This document shows, in pieces, positions 44,417 through 52,578 of a stretch of DNA of 64,000 bases. The stretch is from DASUHT01 sp038230835 (GTDB lineage Bacteria > Actinomycetota > Thermoleophilia > Gaiellales > JAICJC01), in the NCBI GenBank assembly GCA_038230835.1, contig JBBRMM010000001.1, forward strand, positions 186,001 through 250,000. Reading direction: 5' to 3'. Numbering within the stretch: position 1 is the first letter of the stretch; each line of letters starts with the position of its first letter. A program made the translations under genes and the position numbers. The notes below the pieces were generated by a model. It ran no database searches. It was not told where the DNA came from and saw nothing but the letters and a program-made list of their open reading frames with translations.

Positions 44417-46642
44417 TCAGGCTGCGCGGCGCTCGACGCGCACGATGCGCTCAATCTCGGCGGGTGTGACCGGCGGGCTGAAGTGGAAGCCCTGGCCGAG
44501 CGGACATCCACGCTCGATCAGAAACGCCAGCTGTTCGGGAGTCTCCACACCCTCGGCGAGGGGCACCAGGCCGAGACTCGCGGCGAGCTGGATGATCGCC
44601 CCGACAAGCGTCACCGAATGGGGATCGTGGGGCAGGTCGCGGACGAACGAGCGGTCGATCTTGAGGGTCGAGACCGGCATCTGCTTGAGCCGCGACAGCG
44701 ACGAGTACCCGGTGCCGAAGTCGTCGATCGCAAGGGTGAATCCGTGCCCCGCCAGCTCGCGGAGGATGCGCAGCGTGCGATCGGGGTCGATCATCGCCGC
44801 CGACTCGGTGATCTCGATCATCAGCTCGTCGGGTCGCACCCCGCGCGACTGCACGGTGGCCAGCAGCTTGCGGATCATGGCCGGTTGCCACAGCACCGGC
44901 GGGAGGTTGACCGACAGGTCGAGCCGGATGCCGGCGCGGCGCCAGCGCTCCGCCTGAGCGCACGCCTCGGCCACCACCCAGTCCGAGATCGGCGCGATCA
45001 TGCCGATCCGTTCGGCCAACGGGATGAAGTCGGCGGGAGGCACGATCCCCTGCTCGGGATCGTCCCACCGGATCAGCGCCTCGACCGAGCGGATCTGTCC
45101 GGTTGCCAGCTCGACGATGGGCTGGTAGTGGAGCACGAATTCCTGCCGATCGACCGCTCGCCGCAGGCGTGTCGTCTGCGTCAGCCGGCGAGTCGGATCG
45201 ACCGGTGCGATGGACGTGCCGCTGCGCCCCGCCTCTCGGGCGACCTCCATGGCCACGTGGGCGGCGCGAAGCAGCGACTCGGCGTCGTGCGAGTGGCCGG
45301 GGAAGGTGGCCACACCCGTGCTCACTCCGACGTACACCTCGTTGTCGGTAACCGTGAACGGGGCTTCCAGCGCGTGCCGGATCTGGCCGCCGACCGCCTC
45401 GGCGATCTGCACCGCGTCGGCCAGGCCGGCACCGTCGCCTCCGACCTGGAGGTCGGCGATCAGAACCAGGAACTCGTCGGCGCTCTGGCGGGCGACCACG
45501 TCCGCGGTGCGGGTGACGCGGCGCAGCCGCTCGGCCGTCAGGTGGAGCAGCTCGTTGCCGGCCGCGCGCCCGAACCCGTCGTTGATCAACCGGAAGTCGT
45601 CGATGTCCACGAACAGCGCCGCCACGGCCTGTCCGGAGCGATCGGCGCGCGCGATCGCCAGCTCCAGGTGCTCCATCAGCATGGCGCGGTTGGGCAGCCC
45701 GGTCACCTCGTCGTGGTAGGCGAGATAGGCCAGCCGGTCCTGCGCGGTCTGCCGGTCGGTGACGTCGATGAACGTGTGCAGCCGGCTGGCGACAGCTCCG
45801 CCCGGGCTGAAGAGCGGAGCGGCGGACATCACCGCATGCCGGTGCCCGCCCTGCGCCCCGACAAGCTCGACCTCAAGGCCGTGGGATGCCCGGCCCTCCC
45901 CGGCGTGGGTGGGGCGCTCGGTGTCCACCATGCTCTCGGGGCTCAGGAACGAGCCGATCGTGCGCTCCGCCAAGTCGTGCTCGCCGGCGATCTCGAGCAT
46001 CGCGCACATGGTGTCGTTGAGGTACGTCGTGCGCCCGTCGACATCCAATTGCCAGAGTCCGACGGCCGAATCGGCCAGCGCCCGGAACCGCTCGTCCGCG
46101 ACCCGCGCAGCCTGCTCCGCCTCCTTGCGCTGGATGAACTGGCCGAGCTGGCTGCCGATCGACGCCATCAGCTCGAGCAGAGCGTCGTCCGGCTCGCGCA
46201 CGTCACGGCTGAAGAACTCGATCACTCCCAGCACGCCGTCGGTGAGCACGATCGGGAAGGCGAACGCCGCGTGCAAGCCCAGCCGGGCAGTGTTGCGGAC
46301 GCGGTCCGAGCGGGCCAGCGCGGCCACGTCGTTGATCCAGATCGGACCGCCCTCCTCCCACGCCCGGCCGGGGATCCCCGCGCCCCGGGCAAAGGCGGTG
46401 TGGCGGGTGATGCCCTCGAACTCGGAGGCGTCGATGGTGTCGGCGTGCCACACCGACACGGCCCGCAGTTCGCCGCGGTGGCGATCGACGCTCCACAGCG
46501 CACCCAGCTCCCAACCGAGCCCGTCGGAGATCGCCGCGAGGATGCCCGGCGCGGCCTCGGTGAGGCTCGAAGCGTGGGCGAGGGTGGAGGTGGCGGCGTT
46601 CTGTGCGCGCAGCCGCGACTCGGCGGAACGGTAGGCAGGCAC
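44417..46642 (-). CDS. GAF-PAS-GGDEF-EAL protein (probable c-di-GMP phosphodiesterase)
   Basis: About 741 residues from a GTG at 46642 preceded by AGGAG; the far longer open frame upstream is a shadow of the next gene. Domains in order: GAF (about 20-180; TEAAPGILAAISDGLGWELG), PAS (about 195-300), GGDEF (about 310-475) and EAL (about 485-735). The GGDEF signature reads SADEF, so cyclase activity is probably lost. The EAL domain keeps EALIRW, the metal-site ITESAAMID, DDFGTGYSSL and AEGVET, consistent with an active phosphodiesterase that may be tuned by GTP binding to the dead GGDEF. No membrane segment. Confidence 0.9.
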   Translation of the reverse strand: MPAYRSAESRLRAQNAATSTLAHASSLTEAAPGILAAISDGLGWELGALWSVDRHRGELRAVSVWHADTIDASEFEGITRHTAFARGAGIPGRAWEEGGPIWINDVAALARSDRVRNTARLGLHAAFAFPIVLTDGVLGVIEFFSRDVREPDDALLELMASIGSQLGQFIQRKEAEQAARVADERFRALADSAVGLWQLDVDGRTTYLNDTMCAMLEIAGEHDLAERTIGSFLSPESMVDTERPTHAGEGRASHGLEVELVGAQGGHRHAVMSAAPLFSPGGAVASRLHTFIDVTDRQTAQDRLAYLAYHDEVTGLPNRAMLMEHLELAIARADRSGQAVAALFVDIDDFRLINDGFGRAAGNELLHLTAERLRRVTRTADVVARQSADEFLVLIADLQVGGDGAGLADAVQIAEAVGGQIRHALEAPFTVTDNEVYVGVSTGVATFPGHSHDAESLLRAAHVAMEVAREAGRSGTSIAPVDPTRRLTQTTRLRRAVDRQEFVLHYQPIVELATGQIRSVEALIRWDDPEQGIVPPADFIPLAERIGMIAPISDWVVAEACAQAERWRRAGIRLDLSVNLPPVLWQPAMIRKLLATVQSRGVRPDELMIEITESAAMIDPDRTLRILRELAGHGFTLAIDDFGTGYSSLSRLKQMPVSTLKIDRSFVRDLPHDPHSVTLVGAIIQLAASLGLVPLAEGVETPEQLAFLIERGCPLGQGFHFSPPVTPAEIERIVRVERRAA

Positions 46643-46705
46643 GCTCTCCTGATCGGCTCGGTTGCAGGAGAATTGAGCGGTCCGGCGGCGTGCTACCATC
46701 GATCC

Positions 46706-47419
46706 ATGGCCGGGTTTGGATCCAAACGCTGGACAGCGCACCCCTACGAGGACACCGACGTCATCGATGCCCGGGCGCCGCGCTTCAACCAGACCGTGAT
46801 CGGCACGCTGGCGCTGGTCGCCTACCTGACCGGGTTCTGGCCGCTGCTGGCGGTGCTGGCCGCGCAGTTGGCGCTCGGACTCACGCTGGGCCGTCGCTGG
46901 TGCATCCCCTGCCTGACCTACTTCGAGGTTGTGCAACCGCTGTTTGGCGAAGGCCCGCTGGAGGATTCGCGCCCGCCGCGGTTTGCGAACATGGTCGGCG
47001 TGATCTTCCTGGGCGGAGCGTCGGTGGCTCACCTGGCCGGCCTGCACACCCTGGGCTGGGCGCTCGGCCTGGTCGTGGCGGCGCTCGCGTTGCTGGCGGC
47101 GGCCACCGGGCTGTGCGCCGGGTGCGAGATGTACAAGCTGGGCGCGCACCTGCGCGGCGTGCGCTCGCACGTGCTCGAGCGGATCGATCTCGCCGATCTC
47201 GAGCGCGTGCCGGGCGGGGAGTTCGTGGTCCAGTTCACGCATCCGCTGTGCTCGGGCTGCCGCGATCTCCACCGGCGGCTGACGGCAGAGGGCCGTGACG
47301 TGGTCACGGTCGACGTGCGCACGCGGCCCGATCTCGCGCGCAAGTACGGCGTGGCGGTGGTGCCGACCGCGGTCGCGGTGCACCCGGGCGGTGTCGTGGC
47401 CGTCCGGCTGGCGGGCTGA
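46706..47419 (+). CDS. DUF4395-thioredoxin-like fusion protein
   Basis: 237 residues. A DUF4395 membrane domain (about 15-150) starts DARAPRFNQTVIGTLALVAY and has cysteines in RRWCIPCLTYFE and GLCAGCEMYK next to four hydrophobic helices. A C-terminal thioredoxin-like domain follows with a CxxC active site (THPLCSGCRDLHRRL) and cis-Pro region VAVVPTAVAVH. The CPC/CGC pairs suggest membrane thiol relay. TACCAT six bases before the ATG marks a leaderless start. It diverges from the GGDEF-EAL gene over 63 bp. Confidence 0.8.
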   Translation: MAGFGSKRWTAHPYEDTDVIDARAPRFNQTVIGTLALVAYLTGFWPLLAVLAAQLALGLTLGRRWCIPCLTYFEVVQPLFGEGPLEDSRPPRFANMVGVIFLGGASVAHLAGLHTLGWALGLVVAALALLAAATGLCAGCEMYKLGAHLRGVRSHVLERIDLADLERVPGGEFVVQFTHPLCSGCRDLHRRLTAEGRDVVTVDVRTRPDLARKYGVAVVPTAVAVHPGGVVAVRLAG

Positions 47420-47457
47420 TCGGCACCGGCGCGGCGGCGGGGTAGAGTCGCCGTCGA

Positions 47458-48450
47458 ATGCGGATCCTGCTTCTGAGCAACATGTATCCGAGCCCGCAGC
47501 GGCCCGAGTACGGCGTCTTCGTCGCGGGCCTGGCCGACGGGCTGCGAGACCGCGGCCATCAGCTCGATGACGCCGTGCTGGTGGCCGGCGAGGGCGGCCT
47601 GCGCCGCTACCTGCTGCTGCTCGCGCGTGGCGTGGTCGCGGCGCGCCGCCGTCCGGACGTGATCTACGCCCACTTCCTGGTGCCGACCGGGCTGATCGCC
47701 TGGGTGTGCTCGCGGCTCAGCGGCGCGCCGTTCGTGGTCACGGCGCACGGCAACGACGTCGCCAACGCCGAGCGCAATGTCGCACTTCGGGTGCTGACCC
47801 GCTTTGTGCTGCGCCGGGCGGCGGCGGTGATCGCCGTCTCCGACCACCTGGCGGGGCGGTTGCCGGAGGGCGCGGCGGGGGTCGAGGTGATCAACTGTGG
47901 CGTCGACACCGGTCGCTTCGTGCCGACCGCGCGCGCGGAGGGGGACGGGCCGCGGTTCGTGTTCGTCGGCGCGCTCACCGAGCGCAAGAATGTCGGCCGG
48001 CTGCTGCGCGCGTTCGCGACACTGGGCGAGGGCTCGCTGACGGTGGTCGGGGCCGGCCCGCTCGGTGCCGAGCTGCGGGCCCAGGCCCCGGCCGGTGTGC
48101 GGTTCACCGGGAGGCTCGGGCAGTCGGCCGTTGCCGACCAGTTGGCGGCCGCCGACGTGCTCGTGTTGCCGAGTCTGGTCGAGCCGCAGGGTCAGGTGGT
48201 GCTGGAGGCGCTAGCCTGTGGGCGGCCGGTGGTGGCGACCCGAAACGGCGGCCCGGCCGAGCTGATCGGCGACGAGTGCGGGGCGCTGGTCGATCCGCTC
48301 GACGTGTCGGCGATCGCAGAGGGCATGCTCCGCGCCGCCCGGCTCGGGATCCCGTGCGCGGCGGCGGTTGCTGTTGCGGCGGCGCATGACCGCAGGATTC
48401 AGGTGGAGCGGATCGAGCAGGTTCTGGAGCGATCCGCGCGAGCCGGGTAA
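47458..48450 (+). CDS. Family 4-type (GT-B) glycosyltransferase
   Basis: 330 residues. The N-terminal acceptor domain starts MRILLLSNMYPSPQRPEYGV and contains VVTAHGNDVANAE. The C-terminal donor domain has FVGALTERKNVGRLLRAF and the E-x7-E region LPSLVEPQGQVVLEALACG. It transfers a sugar from an NDP donor, probably to a lipid or polysaccharide. Short for the family. TAGAGT nine bases upstream marks the start. Confidence 0.88.
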   Translation: MRILLLSNMYPSPQRPEYGVFVAGLADGLRDRGHQLDDAVLVAGEGGLRRYLLLLARGVVAARRRPDVIYAHFLVPTGLIAWVCSRLSGAPFVVTAHGNDVANAERNVALRVLTRFVLRRAAAVIAVSDHLAGRLPEGAAGVEVINCGVDTGRFVPTARAEGDGPRFVFVGALTERKNVGRLLRAFATLGEGSLTVVGAGPLGAELRAQAPAGVRFTGRLGQSAVADQLAAADVLVLPSLVEPQGQVVLEALACGRPVVATRNGGPAELIGDECGALVDPLDVSAIAEGMLRAARLGIPCAAAVAVAAAHDRRIQVERIEQVLERSARAG

Positions 48451-48459
48451 CCTGTTCGT

Positions 48460-48843
48460 GTGAGCCTGAACGACCTGATCTCCGCGGTTCGCCGCTCGCG
48501 GCCGGCGGACGACCCGCTGCGGATCGATCCGTCCGAGCTCGGACTGGACGCGTATCCCGAGCTCGGCGCCCTGGTGCAGTTCTCGTCCACCGCCAGCCGC
48601 GCCTGCCGGGAGTCGCTGAACCACCTGGCGGAGGCGGCCGCTCACCACCGCGACCTGGTGATCGTGGTCGAGCTGCCGGTGCACCGATCGGCGCCCTTAC
48701 ACTTGCGATTGGGCGTTCGGCACACGCCGTCGGTGTACCGGGTCGACGCTCGCGGGGTCGTCACCCACCACTGGGCGCGGCCACCGCAGCGCGAGGAGCT
48801 GGCCGAGCTGCTCGACCACGCGGCGGGCCTGGTGCCTGTCTAG
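48460..48843 (+). CDS. Thioredoxin-fold protein without CxxC
   Basis: 127 residues. The order LGALVQFSSTASRACRESL, VIVVELPVHRSAPLHLRLGV, RHTPSVYRVDARG is that of a thioredoxin domain, including the cis-Pro region (HTPSVYRVD). Only one cysteine remains where CxxC should be (STASRAC), so it is unlikely to be a normal dithiol oxidoreductase. TAACCT six bases before the GTG marks a leaderless start. Its stop and that of the convergent gene overlap on CTAG. Confidence 0.65.
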   Translation: MSLNDLISAVRRSRPADDPLRIDPSELGLDAYPELGALVQFSSTASRACRESLNHLAEAAAHHRDLVIVVELPVHRSAPLHLRLGVRHTPSVYRVDARGVVTHHWARPPQREELAELLDHAAGLVPV

Positions 48844-49067
48844 CTCTCGCCTCCGGTTGCCAGCTTCTCCAGGCTGTCCAGTCGGGCCTGGATGAACGGC
48901 CGGAAGCGGTCGCCCAGCCCGGTCTCCTCGGCCAGGCGCAGCGCCTGCTCGAAGGTGCCCCGGGCCTTGCCGTACTTGTCGGCCCCTCCCTGCTTGAGGC
49001 GGTTGTCGCCGAGGATGATCAGTTTCTTGATCCGCTCGGCGGCCTGCTCGGGGTCGATCTCGGGCAC
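48840..49067 (-). CDS. Small TPR-like helical protein
   Basis: 75 residues (VPEIDPEQAAERIKKLII; GKARGTFEQALRLAEETG; ARLDSLEKLATGGES), predicted all-helical with a repeat spacing like one and a half TPR units. GTG 49067 has TATGCT (minus strand, 49074-49079) six bases upstream; longer in-frame extensions run through selD and are rejected. Unknown function; its start faces the selD start across only 30 bp. Confidence 0.6.
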   Translation of the reverse strand: MPEIDPEQAAERIKKLIILGDNRLKQGGADKYGKARGTFEQALRLAEETGLGDRFRPFIQARLDSLEKLATGGES

Positions 49068-49097
49068 CCGCGGAGCATACGCGCATAGACTTCCACC
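49068..49097. promoter_or_regulatory. 30-bp bidirectional leaderless promoter
   Basis: The gap between two divergent GTG starts is 30 bp and holds TAGACT (49086-49091) for selD and TATGCT (complement of 49074-49079) for the small gene, each six bases from its start codon. The two -10 elements are only six bases apart, so polymerases on the two strands must exclude each other. Confidence 0.55.
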
Positions 49098-50108
49098 GTG
49101 GCCACCGCCGTCCGTCTTACCCAGCTCTCGCACGGCGCCGGCTGTGCGTGCAAGCTGCCCGCCGGTTCGCTGTCCGCGGTGCTGGCCAGGCTGCCGCGAT
49201 TCGAGTCCGACCGTCTTCTGGTCGGCCACGAAAGCCTGGACGACGCCGCGGTGTGGAGGATCTCCGACGAGCTGGCCGTGGTGCAGACCATCGACTTCTT
49301 CACGCCGCTGGTGGACGATCCGTATACCTTCGGCCGGATCGCCGCCACCAACGCCTTCTCCGACATCTATGCGATGGGCGCCATGCCGGCCTTCGCCCTG
49401 AACGTGGTGGCGTTCCCCAAGGCGCTCGAGATGGAACTGCTGGGCGAGATCCTGCGCGGCGGGGCTGATGTCGCCCGTGCCGCCGGGGCGGTGATCGCCG
49501 GCGGGCATTCGATCGACGACCCGGAGCCCAAGTACGGCATGGCGGTAACCGGCTTCGTGCATCCCGACCAGGTGTGGACGAACGCCGGAGCGCGCGAAGG
49601 CGACGTGCTGGTGCTGACCAAACGGCTCGGGACGGGCGTGATCACGACCGCGGTCAAGAACAGCGATCCCGCGCCGGAGGTCGTGACGGGCGCTGTCGAG
49701 TCGATGACGACGCTCAACCGCGACGCGGCCGACACCCTGCGGCCGGCCCGGCCGCACGCGGTCACCGACGTCACCGGCTTCGGTCTGGTCGGCCACGCCC
49801 GCGAGCTCGCCGCCGGGGCCGGGCTGCGGGTCGAGCTCGACTGGTCGGCCGTCGAGCTGCTCGACGGCGCCAGGGAGCTCGCGACGGCCGGGCACGTTCC
49901 CGGTGGCAGCCGCACGAACCTCGAGCTGGCCGCCGCCTACGCCCGGTTCGGACCTGATCTGGACGCCGTCGACCGCGCTCTGGCCTGTGACGCGCAGACC
50001 TCCGGAGGGCTGCTGGCGGCGCTTCCGGCCGATCGCGCCGAGGGCCTGCCGTGGCCGGTTGTCGGCCGCGTGGTGGCGGGGCCGGCGGGCACCGTGCTGG
50101 TAAACTGA
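49098..50108 (+). CDS. selD: Selenide, water dikinase (selenophosphate synthetase)
   Basis: 336 residues. Makes selenophosphate from selenide and ATP, the donor for selenocysteine and selenouridine. It has the catalytic SHGAGCACK near residue 11 (Cys16, not Sec, at the site where some SelD use selenocysteine; Lys19 follows), the metal-site DDAAVW and VQTIDFFTPLVDDPYTFGR, FSDIYAMGA, and GGHSIDDPEPKYGMAVTG. No selA, selB, selU or tRNA-Sec is in the window. The GTG start has TAGACT six bases upstream. Two bases separate the stop (50106-50108) from the -10 region of the secG reading frame's neighbourhood; the genes nearly touch. Confidence 0.95.
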   Translation: MATAVRLTQLSHGAGCACKLPAGSLSAVLARLPRFESDRLLVGHESLDDAAVWRISDELAVVQTIDFFTPLVDDPYTFGRIAATNAFSDIYAMGAMPAFALNVVAFPKALEMELLGEILRGGADVARAAGAVIAGGHSIDDPEPKYGMAVTGFVHPDQVWTNAGAREGDVLVLTKRLGTGVITTAVKNSDPAPEVVTGAVESMTTLNRDAADTLRPARPHAVTDVTGFGLVGHARELAAGAGLRVELDWSAVELLDGARELATAGHVPGGSRTNLELAAAYARFGPDLDAVDRALACDAQTSGGLLAALPADRAEGLPWPVVGRVVAGPAGTVLVN

Positions 50109-50112
50109 GCCC

Positions 50113-50352
50113 GTGCATCTCGCCGCCCAGATCGACTCCGGAGCCCAGGTTCTGATGGGCATCGGGCTGATCGTGCTCGTGCTCATGCACTCCGGCAAGG
50201 ACTCCGGCCTGTCGGGCTTCGGCGTCGGCGGCGGAAGCTCCTACGCGGGCACCGCCGTCATGGAGCGCAACCTCACCCGGTTCACGATCGCCGTCGCGAT
50301 CCTGTTCGTGCTGAACGGGATCCTGCTCGGGTACCTCCTGGCGCAATCGTAG
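50113..50352 (+). CDS. secG: Preprotein translocase subunit SecG
   Basis: 79 residues. Two membrane helices (about 12-26, LMGIGLIVLVLMHSGKD, and 55-77, FTIAVAILFVLNGILLGYLL) flank the glycine/serine-rich loop GLSGFGVGGGSSYAGTAVMERN typical of SecG, which assists SecYE in export. The GTG has TAAACT (50101-50106) six bases upstream, inside the selD stop region. Confidence 0.93.
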   Translation: MHLAAQIDSGAQVLMGIGLIVLVLMHSGKDSGLSGFGVGGGSSYAGTAVMERNLTRFTIAVAILFVLNGILLGYLLAQS

Positions 50353-50369
50353 GTAGACTTCGCACCCGC

Positions 50370-50454
<85 letters not shown>

Positions 50455-50459
50455 CTCCC

Positions 50460-50487
50460 CGAAACCCGCATGGATAGGCGGGTTTCG
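50460..50487 (+). terminator. Terminator after tRNA-Leu
   Basis: A perfect 10-bp stem (cgaaacccgc with gcgggtttcg) and an 8-base loop, six bases after the tRNA. The roughly 260 bp beyond it up to the LuxR-type gene hold no feature I can support. Confidence 0.75.
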
Positions 50488-50750
50488 GCGTTTCACGGTC
50501 TGACCGGGGGAGGCCGCGGGTGGGCGGCGTGGTAGCAGTCGTGGCAGCGGTTTCTGCGAAGTCGGCCGAACAGTTCCGCGTTGACGTGAGAGAACCGAGT
50601 GGACCTGATACACGGGGCGTTCCGATCCGCTGGCGCCCGAGTGGCGATGGGCGGGCGTCCCCGTCTGTCTGTGGGTGATCGCGGCGCTGATGACCGAGAT
50701 CGAGGTCGCGCGCGCTGGTTCTGTGCGCGGATGGACGGCGGTTGATCCGC

Positions 50751-51465
50751 TCACTCAGGCAAGGAGATCAGCCCTAGGGACACGGCCAGCGCCACGGCAT
50801 GCACGCGGTTGGCCGCTCCCAGCTTCTCGATCGCCCCGCGAGACGTATGTGCGGACGGTTGCGGGCGTGAGGCCGAGCGCCTCGCCGATCCGGTCGTTCG
50901 TCAGCCCGGCCGACGCCAGCGTCAGGATCTCCCGCTCGCGCCGCGTCAGCGCCACCTTCGGGAACGGGCGCCGGGATCGCTGACCGGCAGCGTCTTCGAG
51001 CAGCTCCAGGGTCACCGTCGCCCGGTCGAGTGCTCGCCGCAGCGTGCTCACCTCCTGGGCCGGCCACGGCGTCGGCACGGCCCGCAGCGGAACGCCCTCG
51101 CGAAGCTGGTCGACCACGGTGGCCTCCAGCTCGTCCAGCAGGACGACTGCCGGCGACCCGTCGGCGAAGTGCAGCTCGAGCACCATGCGGACCTCCTGCC
51201 ACGCGCCGTATAGCTCCGTTGCGTGCAGCCCCTGTCGCATCCGCTTTGCGAGCGCGTGCCTGAGGTGGGCATGCGCCTCGTCAGTCGACCCACCGGCCAG
51301 GGCGTCCGCGAACAGCGACGTCAGCCGCGTCAGCGAGAGTCGCAGCTCGTTCGCGTCCACGCGCTGGTATCCGGCGGCGCGCCGCCGCACCGCCCGCGTC
51401 GTGGCTGCTCCGGCGGTCTCCACGCGCCGCTCGAGGGCCGACCTGGTCATGTGGCGTAGCTCCAT
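50751..51465 (-). pseudogene. LuxR-type HTH regulator, C-terminal frameshift
   Basis: The N-terminal about 150 residues are a helical sensor-like region (LTRLTSLFADALAGG, LHATELYGAWQEVRMVLELH). The HTH begins normally (LTRREREILTLASAGLTNDR, TPATVRTYVSR) but then runs into unrelated sequence. Dropping one base from the CCCC run at 50834-50837 restores the standard ending (AIEKLGAANRVHAVALAVSLGLIS) and a TGA at 50751-50753. The total length is 3n+1, as expected for one extra base in a homopolymer. Regulated genes are unknown. Confidence 0.75.
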
Positions 51466-51639
51466 ATCTGAGGTGATCGGCGCGGGGCTCGCCGCGCCTC
51501 CTCCTGCGTTTGCAGTGACCGCCCGCAGGGCGGTTCCAGCTCAGCCTCGCTGCCACGGCTGCCACACCGCTGCCACGGCCAGCGGGATTGCCCCCGCCGC
51601 AGCGACCCTGCGGACGTGGTTACTCCCGCCTGCTGCTGA

Positions 51640-51722
51640 GAACTCGACGACGCGCGAACCACCCGCCACAACGCAGCCTCGTCCTCGGGCGACAACTCGA
51701 TCACGGCCGCGGCACGGGCCAT
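51640..51722 (-). pseudogene. Possible IS630-type transposase N-terminal remnant
   Basis: The segment MARAAAVIELSPEDEAALWR, then VVRASSSSQQ, resembles the N terminus of IS630-family transposases (usually followed by LxxRARIVLLAAEG), but the similarity stops after about 30 residues. No matching inverted repeats were identified. The rest of the 313-bp gap 51466-51778 shows nothing I can support. Confidence 0.3.
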
Positions 51723-51778
51723 AACCGCCACCGCACTGCGACTTCCTTACAGAATAAGGGAAATTACGAGACGCTGTG

Positions 51779-51957
51779 CTAGGCAGCCTGGTTGATTTCT
51801 TCAAGGAGTCGGTCGGCGTTGAGGAGCACGGGAAGGCGTTCGCCGAGTTTTGCGACGCCGTCGATGTAATCGCTGCCGGCGGTGTCGGTCGTCTCGATTT
51901 GATCTGCGGTGATGGTGAGCACCTCTTCGACGCTGTCAACGATGATTCCCGCCGTGG
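51779..51957 (-). pseudogene. cheW 3' fragment
   Basis: About 58 residues equal to the C-terminal end of CheW: TAGIIVDSVEEVLTITADQI, then DYIDGVAKLGERLPVLLNAD and RLLEEINQAA before a normal stop. The N-terminal half of CheW is absent; upstream of 51957 the sequence switches abruptly to dinB on the opposite strand. The remnant cannot make a functional chemotaxis coupling protein. Confidence 0.65.
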
Positions 51958-52205
51958 CGAGGGCGCTGCTGAGCGCCGCGATGCCGATGATCGAACGGCA
52001 GGGTCTGACGCTGGTCGGAGTGGCGGTCGCGAACCTCGCCGACGCCCGCGCAGTCCAGCTCACGCTGCCGCTCGATCGCCACAGCGGCGGCGCCCTCGAC
52101 GCCGCGCTCGACGAGGTGCGGGCCCGGTTCGGAGCGGCGGCGATCACCCGCGCCGTGCTGCTCGGCCGCGACCCGGGGATGTCCGTGCCGCTCCTCCCCG
52201 ACTGA
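51957..52205 (+). pseudogene. dinB: dinB 3' fragment (DNA polymerase IV little-finger domain)
   Basis: About 82 residues matching the C terminus of Y-family polymerase DinB: ARALLSAAMPMIERQGLTLV, GVAVANL, the VQLTLPLD segment, LDEVRARFGAAAITRAVLLG and SVPLLPD before the stop. The palm, fingers and thumb (about 300 residues) are missing. The fragment abuts the cheW fragment within a few bases. The matching dinB 5' end lies at 52551-52577 on the other strand. Confidence 0.7.
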
Positions 52206-52212
52206 GGGTCGA

Positions 52213-52551
52213 TCAGCTGTACAGGAGCGACCCCGGCGTGGTCAACAGGTCGCCGGTCTCGAGCAGGGTCTTGAGGCCGGACAGGATCATCGGCCACCCG
52301 CCGTACAGCTCGTCGTTCGCGCCATCACGAAGCTGGTCGTGGGTCACGGTCAGGCGGCACGAGTCGCCCACCGGTTCGATCTCCCACGTGACCCGCGAGG
52401 TGCCCTCACTCCTGACATCCTCGCTCCACAGAGCCCGCATGGTTTGGACCAGCCGTCGCGGCGGGTCTACCTCGAGGTTCTCGCCCTCTCCCAGCGGCCC
52501 GCCGGCGTTGGTGTGGCTCATCACGTAGCGCGACCCTGGCGTCCAGTCCGA
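52213..52551 (-). pseudogene. SRPBCC/AHSA1-family gene, 5'-truncated
   Basis: About 112 residues of a START-like ligand-binding domain: SDWTPGSRYVMSH, GENLEVDPPRRLVQTM, SRVTWEIEPVGDSCRLTVTH, YGGWPMILSGLKTLLETG. The first 35 or so residues (strand 1 and helices) are missing. At about 52551 the sequence changes to the start of dinB with its LexA box. An in-frame ATG (52595) would read through the LexA box, so an odd fusion product is possible but unlikely to fold normally. Confidence 0.6.
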
Positions 52552-52577
52552 GCATGGAGGATCGTCGCCCCGCTCAT
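52551..52577 (-). pseudogene. dinB: dinB 5' fragment (first nine codons)
   Basis: ATG at 52577 directly follows a LexA box and encodes MSGATILHA, the normal beginning of DinB (family pattern xILHxDxDAFxASVE). The frame leaves the dinB pattern after the ninth codon, where SRPBCC sequence begins on the same strand in another frame. Short, so the call depends on the LexA box and the nearby dinB 3' fragment. Confidence 0.55.
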
Positions 52578-52578
52578 A

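Noticed and set aside
44396..46705. Plus-strand open frame leading into the DUF4395 gene
   Set aside because: Shadow of the GGDEF-EAL gene; the DUF4395 protein starts at 46706 with its own -10 hexamer.
50488..50750. tRNA-Sec or other small RNA downstream of selD-secG
   Set aside because: No pairing acceptor arms or T-arm sequence was found; the stretch shows nothing supportable.
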